Positions 18,327-26,526 of a DNA stretch of 64,000 bases are shown here, piece after piece. Position 1 is the first letter of the stretch; every line of letters begins with the position of its first letter. The notes under the pieces were generated by a model. It searched no databases and was not told the DNA's origin. It saw nothing but the letters and a program-made list of their open reading frames with translations. The translations under genes were made by a program, and so were the position numbers. Where the stretch lies: NCBI GenBank assembly GCA_026391005.1, contig JAPLEV010000006.1:1-64000 (forward strand), in the 5' to 3' direction. This DNA comes from Flavobacteriia bacterium. GTDB taxonomy: Bacteria > Bacteroidota > Bacteroidia > Flavobacteriales_D > Crocinitomicaceae.

Positions 18327-19109
18327 TCATCCTTTACATTCTGCTTCAATAAATTGAGTTAGCTGAATAAACTCATCCACTGATAATCTTTCGGGTCTTT
18401 CTCCTGAAAAAACGGCGGGAAGTTCGTGTCCGCTTGTTAAACTTTTCAGGGAGTTGCGCATGGTCTTTCTCCGTTGATTAAATGCCGTTTTAACAACTTG
18501 AATAAATAATTTCTCGCTACAAGGAAGGCTTAGTCGATCGTTTCGAGTGCATCTTATTACTCCAGACTTTACTTTTGGCGGTGGGTTAAATGCTGTTTCG
18601 TCAACAGTAAAACAATATTCAATGTTATAAAATGCTTGTAATAAAACACTTATAATCCCATATTCTTTAGAGCCCGGGGGTTTCGCAATTCGCACCGCAA
18701 CTTCCTTTTGGAACATTCCCATTATTTCAGGAATCTGATGTCTATACTCCAAGCATTTAAATAATATTTGTGTGGAAATGTTGTAGGGAAAATTTCCAAC
18801 GACTGAAAAAGGTTCGTTGCCCATTACGGCTGCTAAATCAGCATTTAAAAAATCAATGTGTAATATCTTTTCGTGATAATCGGGAAATTCTTTAACTAAA
18901 AATTCAATGGATTCGGTATCAACCTCCATCATAAATAAATCTAAATCGTTTCGATTCATAAGCGGCCGGGTTAATGCGCCCGTTCCTGGACCAACTTCAA
19001 TTACTTTCAAACAATCACGGTAACCAATAAACTGATCGGCTATTTTTTGACTTATATTTTTATCTATTAAAAAATGTTGGCCGAGGTGTTTTTTAGGTCT
19101 TACATTCAT
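18327..19109 (-). CDS. rsmA: 16S rRNA A1518/A1519 dimethyltransferase RsmA (KsgA)
   Basis: RsmA adds two methyl groups to each of two adjacent adenines near the 3' end of 16S rRNA, a late check in 30S maturation. The 260-residue protein begins RPKKHLGQHFLIDKNI, then has the SAM-binding motif VIEVGPGTGALTRPL, the acidic loop FMMEVDTES, and the catalytic NFPYNIS motif. The C-terminal helical domain contains FNQRRKTMRNSLKSL, as usual. The start overlaps the stop of the DUF4286 gene by 4 bases. Length and motifs are complete. Confidence 0.95.
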   Translation of the reverse strand: MNVRPKKHLGQHFLIDKNISQKIADQFIGYRDCLKVIEVGPGTGALTRPLMNRNDLDLFMMEVDTESIEFLVKEFPDYHEKILHIDFLNADLAAVMGNEPFSVVGNFPYNISTQILFKCLEYRHQIPEIMGMFQKEVAVRIAKPPGSKEYGIISVLLQAFYNIEYCFTVDETAFNPPPKVKSGVIRCTRNDRLSLPCSEKLFIQVVKTAFNQRRKTMRNSLKSLTSGHELPAVFSGERPERLSVDEFIQLTQFIEAECKG

Positions 19110-19423
19110 ACGTTTTGAAACTGTTCTATTACCTCTAGCGTAGTCCTAAACGCTGAAAATTTTCCTGCAAAAAGATCCGCATGCGATTTTTGCATGGCTT
19201 GCGCATAGGAAGAATTATAGGTGTCCAAATCATGTTGACCCTTCGCTAAATACATAACAGAATAGGTGTGTCCACCCTCTTCTTCGCCGTGGACCTTTGA
19301 AAGACGACATTCCATAAAGCAGCCCGTTTTCATGATTTCAACTATATGCGTTTGGCGCATCCAAGCTAACCATTCGCTAGATACTGATGTATCAATACTA
19401 AGTGTTACATTATAAATAACCAT
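19106..19423 (-). CDS. DUF4286 family protein
   Basis: The 105-residue protein starts MVIYNVTLSIDTSVSSEWLAWM and contains HIVEIMKTGCF and YSVMYLAKGQHDLDTYNSSYA, matching the small DUF4286 family (ferredoxin-like fold) found beside rsmA in Bacteroidota. There is no signal peptide, so it is cytoplasmic. Its last four bases overlap the rsmA start, implying coupled translation and perhaps a role linked to ribosome assembly, but this is only context. No catalytic residues are known. Confidence 0.8.
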   Translation of the reverse strand: MVIYNVTLSIDTSVSSEWLAWMRQTHIVEIMKTGCFMECRLSKVHGEEEGGHTYSVMYLAKGQHDLDTYNSSYAQAMQKSHADLFAGKFSAFRTTLEVIEQFQNV

Positions 19424-19508
19424 AGTGCAAAGTTATAGTTTTACTTGTCAATAACATGTCCGGTAGCTTGGAAATTCGGTACAACAAAAATATTTAATAT
19501 AATTGTTT

Positions 19509-19516
19509 TATATTTG
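19509..19516 (+). promoter_or_regulatory. Bacteroidota -7 box (TAnnTTTG) for the T9SS gene at 19544
   Basis: TATATTTG matches the Bacteroidota -7 consensus exactly and ends 27 bases before the ATG, a sensible leader length. I see no clear -33 TTG at the usual 17-23 base distance, so the call rests on the -7 box and position alone. Confidence 0.4.
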
Positions 19517-19543
19517 GCACTATAAACCTATAAAAATATTTTT

Positions 19544-20296
19544 ATGAAAAAAACTTTACTTTGTTTAATGCTTGTTGCATTTGGTACTTATAATGCATCA
19601 GCGCAATCTTGTACTCCTGGTGTGAATTTTCAAGATTCATCCTTTGGTGTTTGGCCAGACACCACACAAAATTTGCCTTGGGCGACTGCTAATGTTGCTT
19701 ATTCAACGGATTTAAACTTCAAGGTTCCTTCTACAGTAACAGTTGATTTAGATCCTTCTGGACAATTTGTTGGTTCTGCCATACAAAGCTTTACGGTAAC
19801 GAATGTTGCGGGTTTGCCTGCTGGATATAACTACGTTTGTAACAACAATTGCACCTACAATGGAGGCGCTAATGGATGTGCTAATGTATATGGAATTAGT
19901 GGTGTAAACGGAACGTATCCCATTACCATTGAAATTGACGCAACTGTTTTAATTGTTCTTTTTCCAGGTTTGCCTCCTACCCCTGTTACCCAACCGGCTT
20001 CCTTCGGTGGATATAAAATCATTATTGGTACAGCTGGGATAATTGAAGGAATTATTGCCCCATTAACAATTCATCCGAACCCATCTAATGGCATTATTAA
20101 TATCAAAGGGATTACTGAATCTATGAATGCTTCGGCTGTTTCTATTAGTAATCTTGAAGGAAAGGTTATTTCTCAGAAACAATTAAACGGTTCAACAACT
20201 TGTTCTTTTGATTTAACTGGAATAAACGCTGGTATTTACTTCGCTTCAGTAAGTTATGAAGGCGGTATTGAAAACATTAAATTTATTGTAGAATAA
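19544..20296 (+). CDS. Small T9SS-secreted protein with type A sorting domain
   Basis: The 250-residue protein has a Sec signal peptide ending near ASAQ (residue 21), a central beta-rich region of about 145 residues with a cysteine-rich loop (NYVCNNNCTYNGG, NGCANVYG) and a T9SS type A sorting domain from about 176 (LTIHPNPSNGIINIKG) to the end (GIYFASVSYEGG). It should be exported through the outer membrane and fixed to the cell surface or released. The central region has no domain I can name. A -7 box lies 27 bases upstream and a strong hairpin terminator follows, so it is a one-gene transcript. Confidence 0.85.
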   Translation: MKKTLLCLMLVAFGTYNASAQSCTPGVNFQDSSFGVWPDTTQNLPWATANVAYSTDLNFKVPSTVTVDLDPSGQFVGSAIQSFTVTNVAGLPAGYNYVCNNNCTYNGGANGCANVYGISGVNGTYPITIEIDATVLIVLFPGLPPTPVTQPASFGGYKIIIGTAGIIEGIIAPLTIHPNPSNGIINIKGITESMNASAVSISNLEGKVISQKQLNGSTTCSFDLTGINAGIYFASVSYEGGIENIKFIVE

Positions 20297-20320
20297 ATTT
20301 CTGTTTGTTATCATTTTAAG

Positions 20321-20344
20321 AAAAGGGGGCAACCCCTTTTTTTT
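20321..20344. terminator. Bidirectional hairpin terminator between convergent genes
   Basis: AAAAGGGG and CCCCTTTT arms with a five-base GGCAA loop are followed by a run of T on the plus strand. On the minus strand the 5' A-run gives a shorter U-run. It serves the T9SS gene (plus) and overlaps the stop region of the Omp28-like gene (minus). Confidence 0.85.
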
Positions 20345-21278
20345 ATGGCGCTATTTTTTGTTTAATTACTTGATAGATTTCCCAAGTGGTTCGATCATAA
20401 ACATAAGCAAGCACATGCATGTTGTCCGAATTAAAAGCTCCATCTAGCTGATTAGGAACCAAAAAACTATAGTTAACATAATACTTTCCATTTAATAGAT
20501 CTTGTGCATTCAAGACCCTTCCAAATGATTGATTATTTAAATTTCCCCGATGAATATCTCGATGGATGTAGGATGAATTATGTGAATTGTCGCTCATTTT
20601 TTGATCGCCGACCAACGAATCTTCGATGATGTAGACAACGACGCCTAATTCATTTGTTAAATTAAGGTCTGTCTTTTCAATCTCAAGGTGTAAAAAGGCG
20701 CCTTTTGTTGCTGGATAATAATTGAGGGCAGATTGCATAGAAACCTTAATGTTATTTTCAGATAACATCGTATTGGTCATACTTGTCCACTGAGTGGGGC
20801 TTTGGAAAATGGTTCCATTATTCCTGCGATTTACTGTTCCTCTTGGATTTCCGGAAAAACCACCATCATTCGTTCCAAAATAAGTAGCTATTCCCAAACC
20901 TTGTAAATTCGTGAAATCAATCGGATAATCTGGAGGGGAGACCGTTTGAAAGTCCCCCATCCCTTGCGGGCCAGCATGAATGGATGCCGTAAAAACACGC
21001 GTTGGGTTGGCTTCATGTAGCGCGTGAGCTAGGTCAGCAGCTGCAGGACAAAAAACACATTTATGACCGGTATAATCCTCAATTAATACGTTTCGATACA
21101 AGTTAGTGTTAGGAAGGAATACTGGCCATTCATTGGTAATATAATCGCTCCAATTCCCAGGATATAGTGTTGTGTCCAAGTCGAGGGTGGCGTTGGTAAC
21201 ATAGGGTCTTTCTATGTGGTCGCAAGAAGTCAAAAACATCATAGCGCATAGAACAGCTGAAAAGAAGTATCGAAGCAT
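20343..21278 (-). CDS. Omp28-related lipoprotein with a CxxC motif
   Basis: I choose the ATG at 21278, 2 bases after the stop of the upstream gene; it gives a lipoprotein signal MLRYFFSAVLCAMMFLTSC (lipobox LTSC). A GTG-initiated longer reading at 21353 would lie inside the previous gene. The 311-residue protein matches the Omp28 family of Bacteroidota surface proteins, with VLIEDYTGHKCVFCPAAA carrying a C-x-x-C that resembles a thioredoxin-like active site, then HAGPQG and FGTNDGGFSGNPRGTVNR. It is the last gene of a TlpA/DUF6029/Omp28 operon. The role is unknown, but two CxxC proteins in one operon suggest thiol chemistry in the envelope. Confidence 0.85.
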   Translation of the reverse strand: MLRYFFSAVLCAMMFLTSCDHIERPYVTNATLDLDTTLYPGNWSDYITNEWPVFLPNTNLYRNVLIEDYTGHKCVFCPAAADLAHALHEANPTRVFTASIHAGPQGMGDFQTVSPPDYPIDFTNLQGLGIATYFGTNDGGFSGNPRGTVNRRNNGTIFQSPTQWTSMTNTMLSENNIKVSMQSALNYYPATKGAFLHLEIEKTDLNLTNELGVVVYIIEDSLVGDQKMSDNSHNSSYIHRDIHRGNLNNQSFGRVLNAQDLLNGKYYVNYSFLVPNQLDGAFNSDNMHVLAYVYDRTTWEIYQVIKQKIAP

Positions 21279-21280
21279 AA

Positions 21281-22954
21281 TTAAAAACTTTGTGTAAAAC
21301 TGAGGGTTAAACCATTCGATGCAGGAACAAAACGACAAACACCGCCCACACAAAATAATCCTGCCCTTTGTCGGCCGTACGATGCCGTTAAACGCGTTGC
21401 ATCTTTAATAAAACCACAAGTAAAAATTGGATAATTTACCCTTTTCGTTGGTTCGGGATTGCCATAATTATATTGGTTCATAAAACTAAAAAACCAAGAT
21501 GGCGAAATCGTATACTCGATTAAACCAGTAAACCAATTGCCTTTATCTTTAATTTGTCCGTCTTCCTTTTCTACAATTAACCCTTGAACTTCTGCACGAA
21601 GGGCGTGTTTAGAATTTATTTTATAGGCTACCTCAAGTACGCCGATATTGGCATGAATAATTCCTTTAGAATCATTTGATATTTTAGCAACATCGTTATT
21701 TATCTTAATGTTATAGTAGCTCAAGATGAGACTAAACTTAGAAGAAAATTTTTTTGAGATATTAAAATTAATATCTTGCCAATACAAGCTATCACTCATA
21801 TCAAATAAACCGGATGTATAAGTCACACCTGTTGAATCCATTGGATTTATTGTACTTGTATGCTGCATTGGGCGGTAAGTATTGGAAAAATTTCCGCCTA
21901 TTGTTGTGCCGTATTTACCTCCGATTTTTGATTTTTTCTTAAAGGTATATAAAACATCTGCTTGAAACGCGACCTCTCCTAAAGGCTGAGTTGCATATGG
22001 ATATAATGTTGCCACTAAATTATACGTGTGGGTTTTGTTAAGAGAAGGAAGATAATTGATAAAAACATCTTGTAAGTCTTTATTTCGGTCAGAACGGTAG
22101 CTCATATTATCAACGGATTTACCAGAAATTAAAACACCCAATCCTTTTTTCGTGTAGCTTAAATTAAAGACCGCGGCATGGCCATAATTATAAATTTTAT
22201 TGTTGTCACTTGATGGGTCTTGCTCTTTAAGAATGTATTCTCCGTCCAAATAAAAGTTTTTATATCTTAGTTTTGCCCGTCCACCATATGCGCCAACATT
22301 TTCTGGCAATATTAGAGCATCATCGTCATCAGCTTGATATTTACTAACAAAAGAGCCGCCTAACACAACATCTAAGGGACAATTCTCTAATTTTTTAAAG
22401 GTCTCATTTAAGTGTATTTCTCCATCAAAACCTCTAACGATTCCTTCACCATGAACAATTGCTCCCTTTTGAAAAGACAAGCGTTGATAACCATATACTC
22501 CTTTCAAGACTACACCTTTTGCCGGGCGGATAATTACACGTGCTCCATCCATTAAATTATCATACCCCAAAGACCTGTCTTCATAAGCGCGAAATGAAAG
22601 GCCGCTTCCAAATTGCTCGTAGAAGGAACCTAGGGTAACATCAATAAAATCATTTGAATAGCCAATATACCTCATTCCTATTCCTGTTCCATCAAATCGA
22701 TTCGGGTATCCTTGAATTCTTGGCAAATAGGATTCTAAGCGCATACCTGCCTTAAAACCTTTGTTCGTATAAAACACATTCATATACGAATTTAATAATC
22801 CTTTGGATGGTGGTTGATTCGCGCCTATAATACTATCCGGATTTAAATATTGAAATGTTGTTTCAATGTTTCCAGTGAAATTACCTTGGCTAAACAGAAA
22901 ATTTGGGATAAGGAATAATGAGGATAAAATGACCGTTTTAAACATAAAGGACAT
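21281..22954 (-). CDS. DUF6029 family outer-membrane beta-barrel protein
   Basis: The 557-residue protein has a signal peptide (to about 23, LFSQGNFTG) followed by many amphipathic beta strands, with alternating Tyr, Phe and Gly, ending LTLSFTQSF with a terminal Phe, as expected for an outer-membrane barrel. The match to DUF6029 (found with Omp28 and TlpA genes in Bacteroidota) is from recognised segments such as ESYLPRIQGYPNRFDGTGIG and LGSFYEQFGSGL. It begins in a one-base overlap with the TlpA stop (TAATG), which implies coupled translation. Its cargo or role is unknown. Confidence 0.8.
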   Translation of the reverse strand: MSFMFKTVILSSLFLIPNFLFSQGNFTGNIETTFQYLNPDSIIGANQPPSKGLLNSYMNVFYTNKGFKAGMRLESYLPRIQGYPNRFDGTGIGMRYIGYSNDFIDVTLGSFYEQFGSGLSFRAYEDRSLGYDNLMDGARVIIRPAKGVVLKGVYGYQRLSFQKGAIVHGEGIVRGFDGEIHLNETFKKLENCPLDVVLGGSFVSKYQADDDDALILPENVGAYGGRAKLRYKNFYLDGEYILKEQDPSSDNNKIYNYGHAAVFNLSYTKKGLGVLISGKSVDNMSYRSDRNKDLQDVFINYLPSLNKTHTYNLVATLYPYATQPLGEVAFQADVLYTFKKKSKIGGKYGTTIGGNFSNTYRPMQHTSTINPMDSTGVTYTSGLFDMSDSLYWQDINFNISKKFSSKFSLILSYYNIKINNDVAKISNDSKGIIHANIGVLEVAYKINSKHALRAEVQGLIVEKEDGQIKDKGNWFTGLIEYTISPSWFFSFMNQYNYGNPEPTKRVNYPIFTCGFIKDATRLTASYGRQRAGLFCVGGVCRFVPASNGLTLSFTQSF

Positions 22955-23466
22955 TATTTATTTGTCAATTTTAATATTTCGGCATATAGTTTTTCTTCAT
23001 CGCCTGGAGCGTAATTATTATGAGAATAAACTATGTTTCCTGATTGATCAACTAAGAATGTATGAGGAACATTATTAACACCCATCGCACGTTTAAAGTC
23101 ACCGTTTGGATCCATTAACACTAAAAAATCCCATGCTTTTCCATTTACATATACCGGCACTTGACTTTTTGTTTTCTCATCATCAATAGAAACCGCGACT
23201 AAATTAACCCCTGTTTTTTCTTGCCATGTCTCATAAATATCATTAATAGCATTTAGTTCTTTCTTACATGGAGCGCACCACGTTGCCCAAAAACTAATAA
23301 TAACGGGTCCCGTAAATCCGAGACTTGAAGTGTTAACGGCCTTTCCCCCCATGTCTTTCAAATTTACAGATGGGAGCTGCTTCGTGTCAATGCCTTCTGT
23401 GGTTTGGAGGTGTGCAACCGCTGGTAATACTAGAAGGTTAATTATAAAAAATAGTTTCTTAATCAT
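22954..23466 (-). CDS. TlpA-type periplasmic thiol-disulfide oxidoreductase
   Basis: I choose the ATG at 23466 (MIKKLFFIINLLVLP, a signal peptide ending near AVAHLQ) over a TTG-initiated reading nine residues longer. The 170-residue protein has the thioredoxin fold: VIISFWATWCAPCKKEL with the C-x-x-C active site (W-C-A-P-C), FLVLMDPNGDF, the cis-proline region NVPHTFLVD and GNIVYSHNNY. TlpA-like proteins reduce disulfides in exported proteins. It leads an operon with DUF6029 and Omp28 genes. The electron donor is not encoded nearby. Confidence 0.92.
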   Translation of the reverse strand: MIKKLFFIINLLVLPAVAHLQTTEGIDTKQLPSVNLKDMGGKAVNTSSLGFTGPVIISFWATWCAPCKKELNAINDIYETWQEKTGVNLVAVSIDDEKTKSQVPVYVNGKAWDFLVLMDPNGDFKRAMGVNNVPHTFLVDQSGNIVYSHNNYAPGDEEKLYAEILKLTNK

Positions 23467-23568
23467 TTTAGTGGTTTTTGCCGTTATAGTCAATAATCTT
23501 GCCGATTCAAATATACACGAAGTAAATTAAATAATTGTCTTCCTGTTATCTTTTGCGCAAAATTGCTT

Positions 23569-23576
23569 TATATTTG
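23569..23576 (+). promoter_or_regulatory. Bacteroidota -7 box (TAnnTTTG) for the T9SS gene at 23598
   Basis: TATATTTG is identical to the box ahead of the T9SS gene at 19544 and ends 21 bases before the ATG. A TTTTG lies about 13 bases upstream, too close for a standard -33 element, so confidence is moderate. Confidence 0.4.
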
Positions 23577-23597
23577 TTTTTAACATATCTTTGAAAG

Positions 23598-24347
23598 ATG
23601 AAAAAATTAGTACTATTATTATTTCTTTCCTTATTCGGTGGGCTTACCGCTCAAGACGGAATAAGCATAATGATCGACGGCCAAACTACAGAGCTTTCTG
23701 GAGGAGTTTACACTGTGGTTGCAGCATCTAACCTAACCTTTGATGTTCCATTTGATGTATTCAACACCACTGGTCAATCTCATCAATGGCGAGTTACTAG
23801 AAAGAAAGTTTCAGTCGGTGCTGGATGGACAGATGGCTTATGTTGGGGTCATGGAACCGATCCTTTTGGAGGCACCTGTTTTTCTTCTGGTCAAATGAAC
23901 ACTAATCCTTGGACAACCCCGGGTAGCGTTGGCGTTTTATTTACAATAAACGATGGTGAATATGGAAAGATGAAGGCTTCTATAGATCCCGAAGACTTAA
24001 GCACATCAACTTCTCATTACAGGTATTATATTTCTGACGATGGGGTAAATTATACTGACTCTGTTGATTTAATCGTCGATTTTACGGCAGCTATAAAAGC
24101 CATTAAAGAGCCATTTTCGGTTACAATTGCGCCAAATCCCGCATCAGATTACCTAACAATAACGCCCAATAATACAGATCCTGTTACAATTAAAATGTCG
24201 GATATATTAGGTAACCTTATTTTAAAAGAAACGATATATTCAACAAAAAAAATAGATGTTTCTGATATTAAAAGCGGAGTCTATATCCTTAGCTTTGAAG
24301 GATCTGGGATGAAATCTTTTAGTAGAAAAGTAATTGTTCGACACTAA
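23598..24347 (+). CDS. Small T9SS-secreted protein with type A sorting domain
   Basis: The 249-residue protein has a Sec signal peptide (to about 18, GGLTAQDG), a beta-rich middle of about 145 residues (QWRVTRKKVSVGAGWTDGLCWG; SHYRYYISDDGVNYTDSV) and a T9SS type A tail from about 176 (VTIAPNPASDYLTITPN) to the end (SFSRKVIVRH). The middle resembles small immunoglobulin-like T9SS cargo, but I cannot name a domain. A -7 box 21 bases upstream and the separate neighbours suggest a single-gene transcript. It should be surface-exposed or released. Confidence 0.83.
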   Translation: MKKLVLLLFLSLFGGLTAQDGISIMIDGQTTELSGGVYTVVAASNLTFDVPFDVFNTTGQSHQWRVTRKKVSVGAGWTDGLCWGHGTDPFGGTCFSSGQMNTNPWTTPGSVGVLFTINDGEYGKMKASIDPEDLSTSTSHYRYYISDDGVNYTDSVDLIVDFTAAIKAIKEPFSVTIAPNPASDYLTITPNNTDPVTIKMSDILGNLILKETIYSTKKIDVSDIKSGVYILSFEGSGMKSFSRKVIVRH

Positions 24348-24387
24348 TCATCTTTTCTAATTAGGCAGCACCTCTTTAATTTACTAA

Positions 24388-26526
24388 ATGCCTAAAAAAT
24401 TCTTTAAAAAACCTAAAAACACTGGTGCTCCTAAGGGGCTAACCCCTTTGCTAATGAGAGTTTTTGAAAGAAACCTTGGTATTGAGTTCACGCACAAGGA
24501 TCTCTGTACTAGAATTGACGCGAATAACCCGGCTAACAGGCAACAGGTTTTTGACACGCTAATCCAACTAGCAAAAAAAAATGTAATTAAGCAAGTAAGC
24601 CACACTAGTTTTAAATTAGAAGAAAATAAAAATAGTATTGAGGGGCGTATTGAATTGACCCAAAGGGGCAGTGGCTTTGTGGTGATGCCCGGGGAGTCGA
24701 AAGATATTTTCATTTCCCCTAACAATATCGGACAAGCTATGCACAACGATAAAGTAATTGTGCGTCTTATTAATATTGGAAAGGGGCGTCCCGAAGGAGT
24801 TGTTATAAAAATTATTGAGCGTGATAAAACTCAATTTGTTGGAACTATTCTTCTTAAAGGTGGCAATGCCTTTTTGGTTCCAGATAACCCTCGCGCGGGA
24901 GTTCAAATAAAAATTATTGAAAATAAGCTAAGCGGCGCTACAAATGGTGTGAAGGCCCTTGTAAAAATAACCATTTGGCCTCAAAATACTGAAATACCTT
25001 TTGGGGAGGTTGTTGCAGTTCTTGGTTTTCCTGGTTCAAATGATGTGGAAATGCTTTCTATATTATACAACCAAGGGATTGACCCGATATTTCCTTCAGA
25101 AGTCTTAGACGAGGCCGAATATGTTTCTATACAACTTGATGAGACTGAAATTGCGAAGCGGAGAGACTTTAGGGATGTATTAACCTTTACGATAGACCCA
25201 TTTGATGCGAAAGACTTTGATGATGCTATTTCATATAAAAAATTAGAGAATGGGCGCTTTGAATTAGGCGTTCATATTGCCGATGTAAGTCATTACGTTA
25301 GAGCAGGAAGTAGTATGGACACTGAGGCACTAAAACGATCAAATTCGGTCTATTTGGTTGATCGAGTGATTCCCATGCTTCCCGAACAACTATCAAACAT
25401 TGCGTGTTCACTTCGTCCACACGAGGATAAATACAGCTTCTCTGCCGTATTTCAGCTCAATTCTTCCGGAGAGGTTGAGGCAGAGTGGTTTGGTAAAACG
25501 GTTATTCATTCAAATAGAAGATATAGCTATGAAGATGCACAAGAGATTATTGAAGGAAAAGAGGGCGAATATCAAGAGGAAATCAGAGAAATTGACCGTG
25601 TAGCAAAGATTTTGCGAAAAGCGCGCCTAGCAAATGGAGCCTTAAATATCGAGTCAGAAGAAATGCGTTTTAAATTAGACGATGGGGGGGCTCCGGTCGA
25701 AACGATAATTAAAACCTCCAAAGACGCACATAAATTAATAGAAGAATTTATGTTGTTGGCGAATAAACACGTCTCCCTGTTTTTGTCAAAACCGAAGGGA
25801 AACAAAGACCTTTTCCCAATGATCTATCGGGTTCACGACAAGCCAGACCCTGAAAAAATCGGTTTTTTAAAATTGTTTTTAGAAAAATTTGAACTTGAAC
25901 TTGCCTACGAAGACATAGATAAAATTGCTCTTAATATTAATGCCTTACTAAAAGAAATTCGTGAAGAAAATGAATTTCCTCTCGTTCAGTCAATGGTAAT
26001 TCGCTCCATGTCAAAAGCTACTTACGAAACACAAAACATTGGTCACTTCGGTCTAGCATTTACTCATTATTCCCATTTCACCTCTCCAATTAGACGATAT
26101 GCCGATCTTGTTGTACATCGCATACTTGAAACCGAATTAAGTAAAAGACCTCATCAATATGGCCATTCGCTTGACGATGTATGTAAACTTATTTCACGCA
26201 ATGAACGCAAAGCTGCAGAGGCAGAAAGAGAATCGGGCAAGTATTTTCAAACATTGTTTGTACAAGATAAGATCGGGGAGGAATTTGATGGGTTCATTTC
26301 GGGTATTGCCGAACATGGTCTCTACGTAAAAATGATAGAAAATAATTGCGAGGGCATGGTCTCAATGCAAGATATTCCAGGGGATCGCTACTATTTTGAT
26401 GCAGAAAAATTTCGTGTTGTCGGGGTAAAAAACAAGAAAGAATATAACTTTGGAGATCTAGTAAAAGTGCGTATTTATGAGGTAAACCCTAGAAAAAGAC
26501 AAATAGATTTAGAATTAGTTGTTTAA
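24388..26526 (+). CDS. rnr: Ribonuclease R (3'-5' exoribonuclease, RNB family)
   Basis: RNase R degrades structured RNA from the 3' end. The 712-residue protein has a basic N-terminus with a helix-turn-helix-like segment, two cold-shock-type OB domains (about 85-230), the RNB catalytic domain (about 255-585) with the metal-binding aspartates in TIDPFDAKDFDDAIS, and a C-terminal S1 domain (about 625-710, GEEFDGFISGIAEHGLYVKM). The S1 domain and overall length favour RNase R over RNase II. Its stop abuts the stop of the convergent MORN-repeat gene. Confidence 0.95.
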   Translation: MPKKFFKKPKNTGAPKGLTPLLMRVFERNLGIEFTHKDLCTRIDANNPANRQQVFDTLIQLAKKNVIKQVSHTSFKLEENKNSIEGRIELTQRGSGFVVMPGESKDIFISPNNIGQAMHNDKVIVRLINIGKGRPEGVVIKIIERDKTQFVGTILLKGGNAFLVPDNPRAGVQIKIIENKLSGATNGVKALVKITIWPQNTEIPFGEVVAVLGFPGSNDVEMLSILYNQGIDPIFPSEVLDEAEYVSIQLDETEIAKRRDFRDVLTFTIDPFDAKDFDDAISYKKLENGRFELGVHIADVSHYVRAGSSMDTEALKRSNSVYLVDRVIPMLPEQLSNIACSLRPHEDKYSFSAVFQLNSSGEVEAEWFGKTVIHSNRRYSYEDAQEIIEGKEGEYQEEIREIDRVAKILRKARLANGALNIESEEMRFKLDDGGAPVETIIKTSKDAHKLIEEFMLLANKHVSLFLSKPKGNKDLFPMIYRVHDKPDPEKIGFLKLFLEKFELELAYEDIDKIALNINALLKEIREENEFPLVQSMVIRSMSKATYETQNIGHFGLAFTHYSHFTSPIRRYADLVVHRILETELSKRPHQYGHSLDDVCKLISRNERKAAEAERESGKYFQTLFVQDKIGEEFDGFISGIAEHGLYVKMIENNCEGMVSMQDIPGDRYYFDAEKFRVVGVKNKKEYNFGDLVKVRIYEVNPRKRQIDLELVV

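Noticed and set aside
21279-21353. Longer Omp28 reading from a GTG at 21353
   Set aside because: It would start inside the DUF6029 gene and would hide the lipoprotein signal that starts at 21278.
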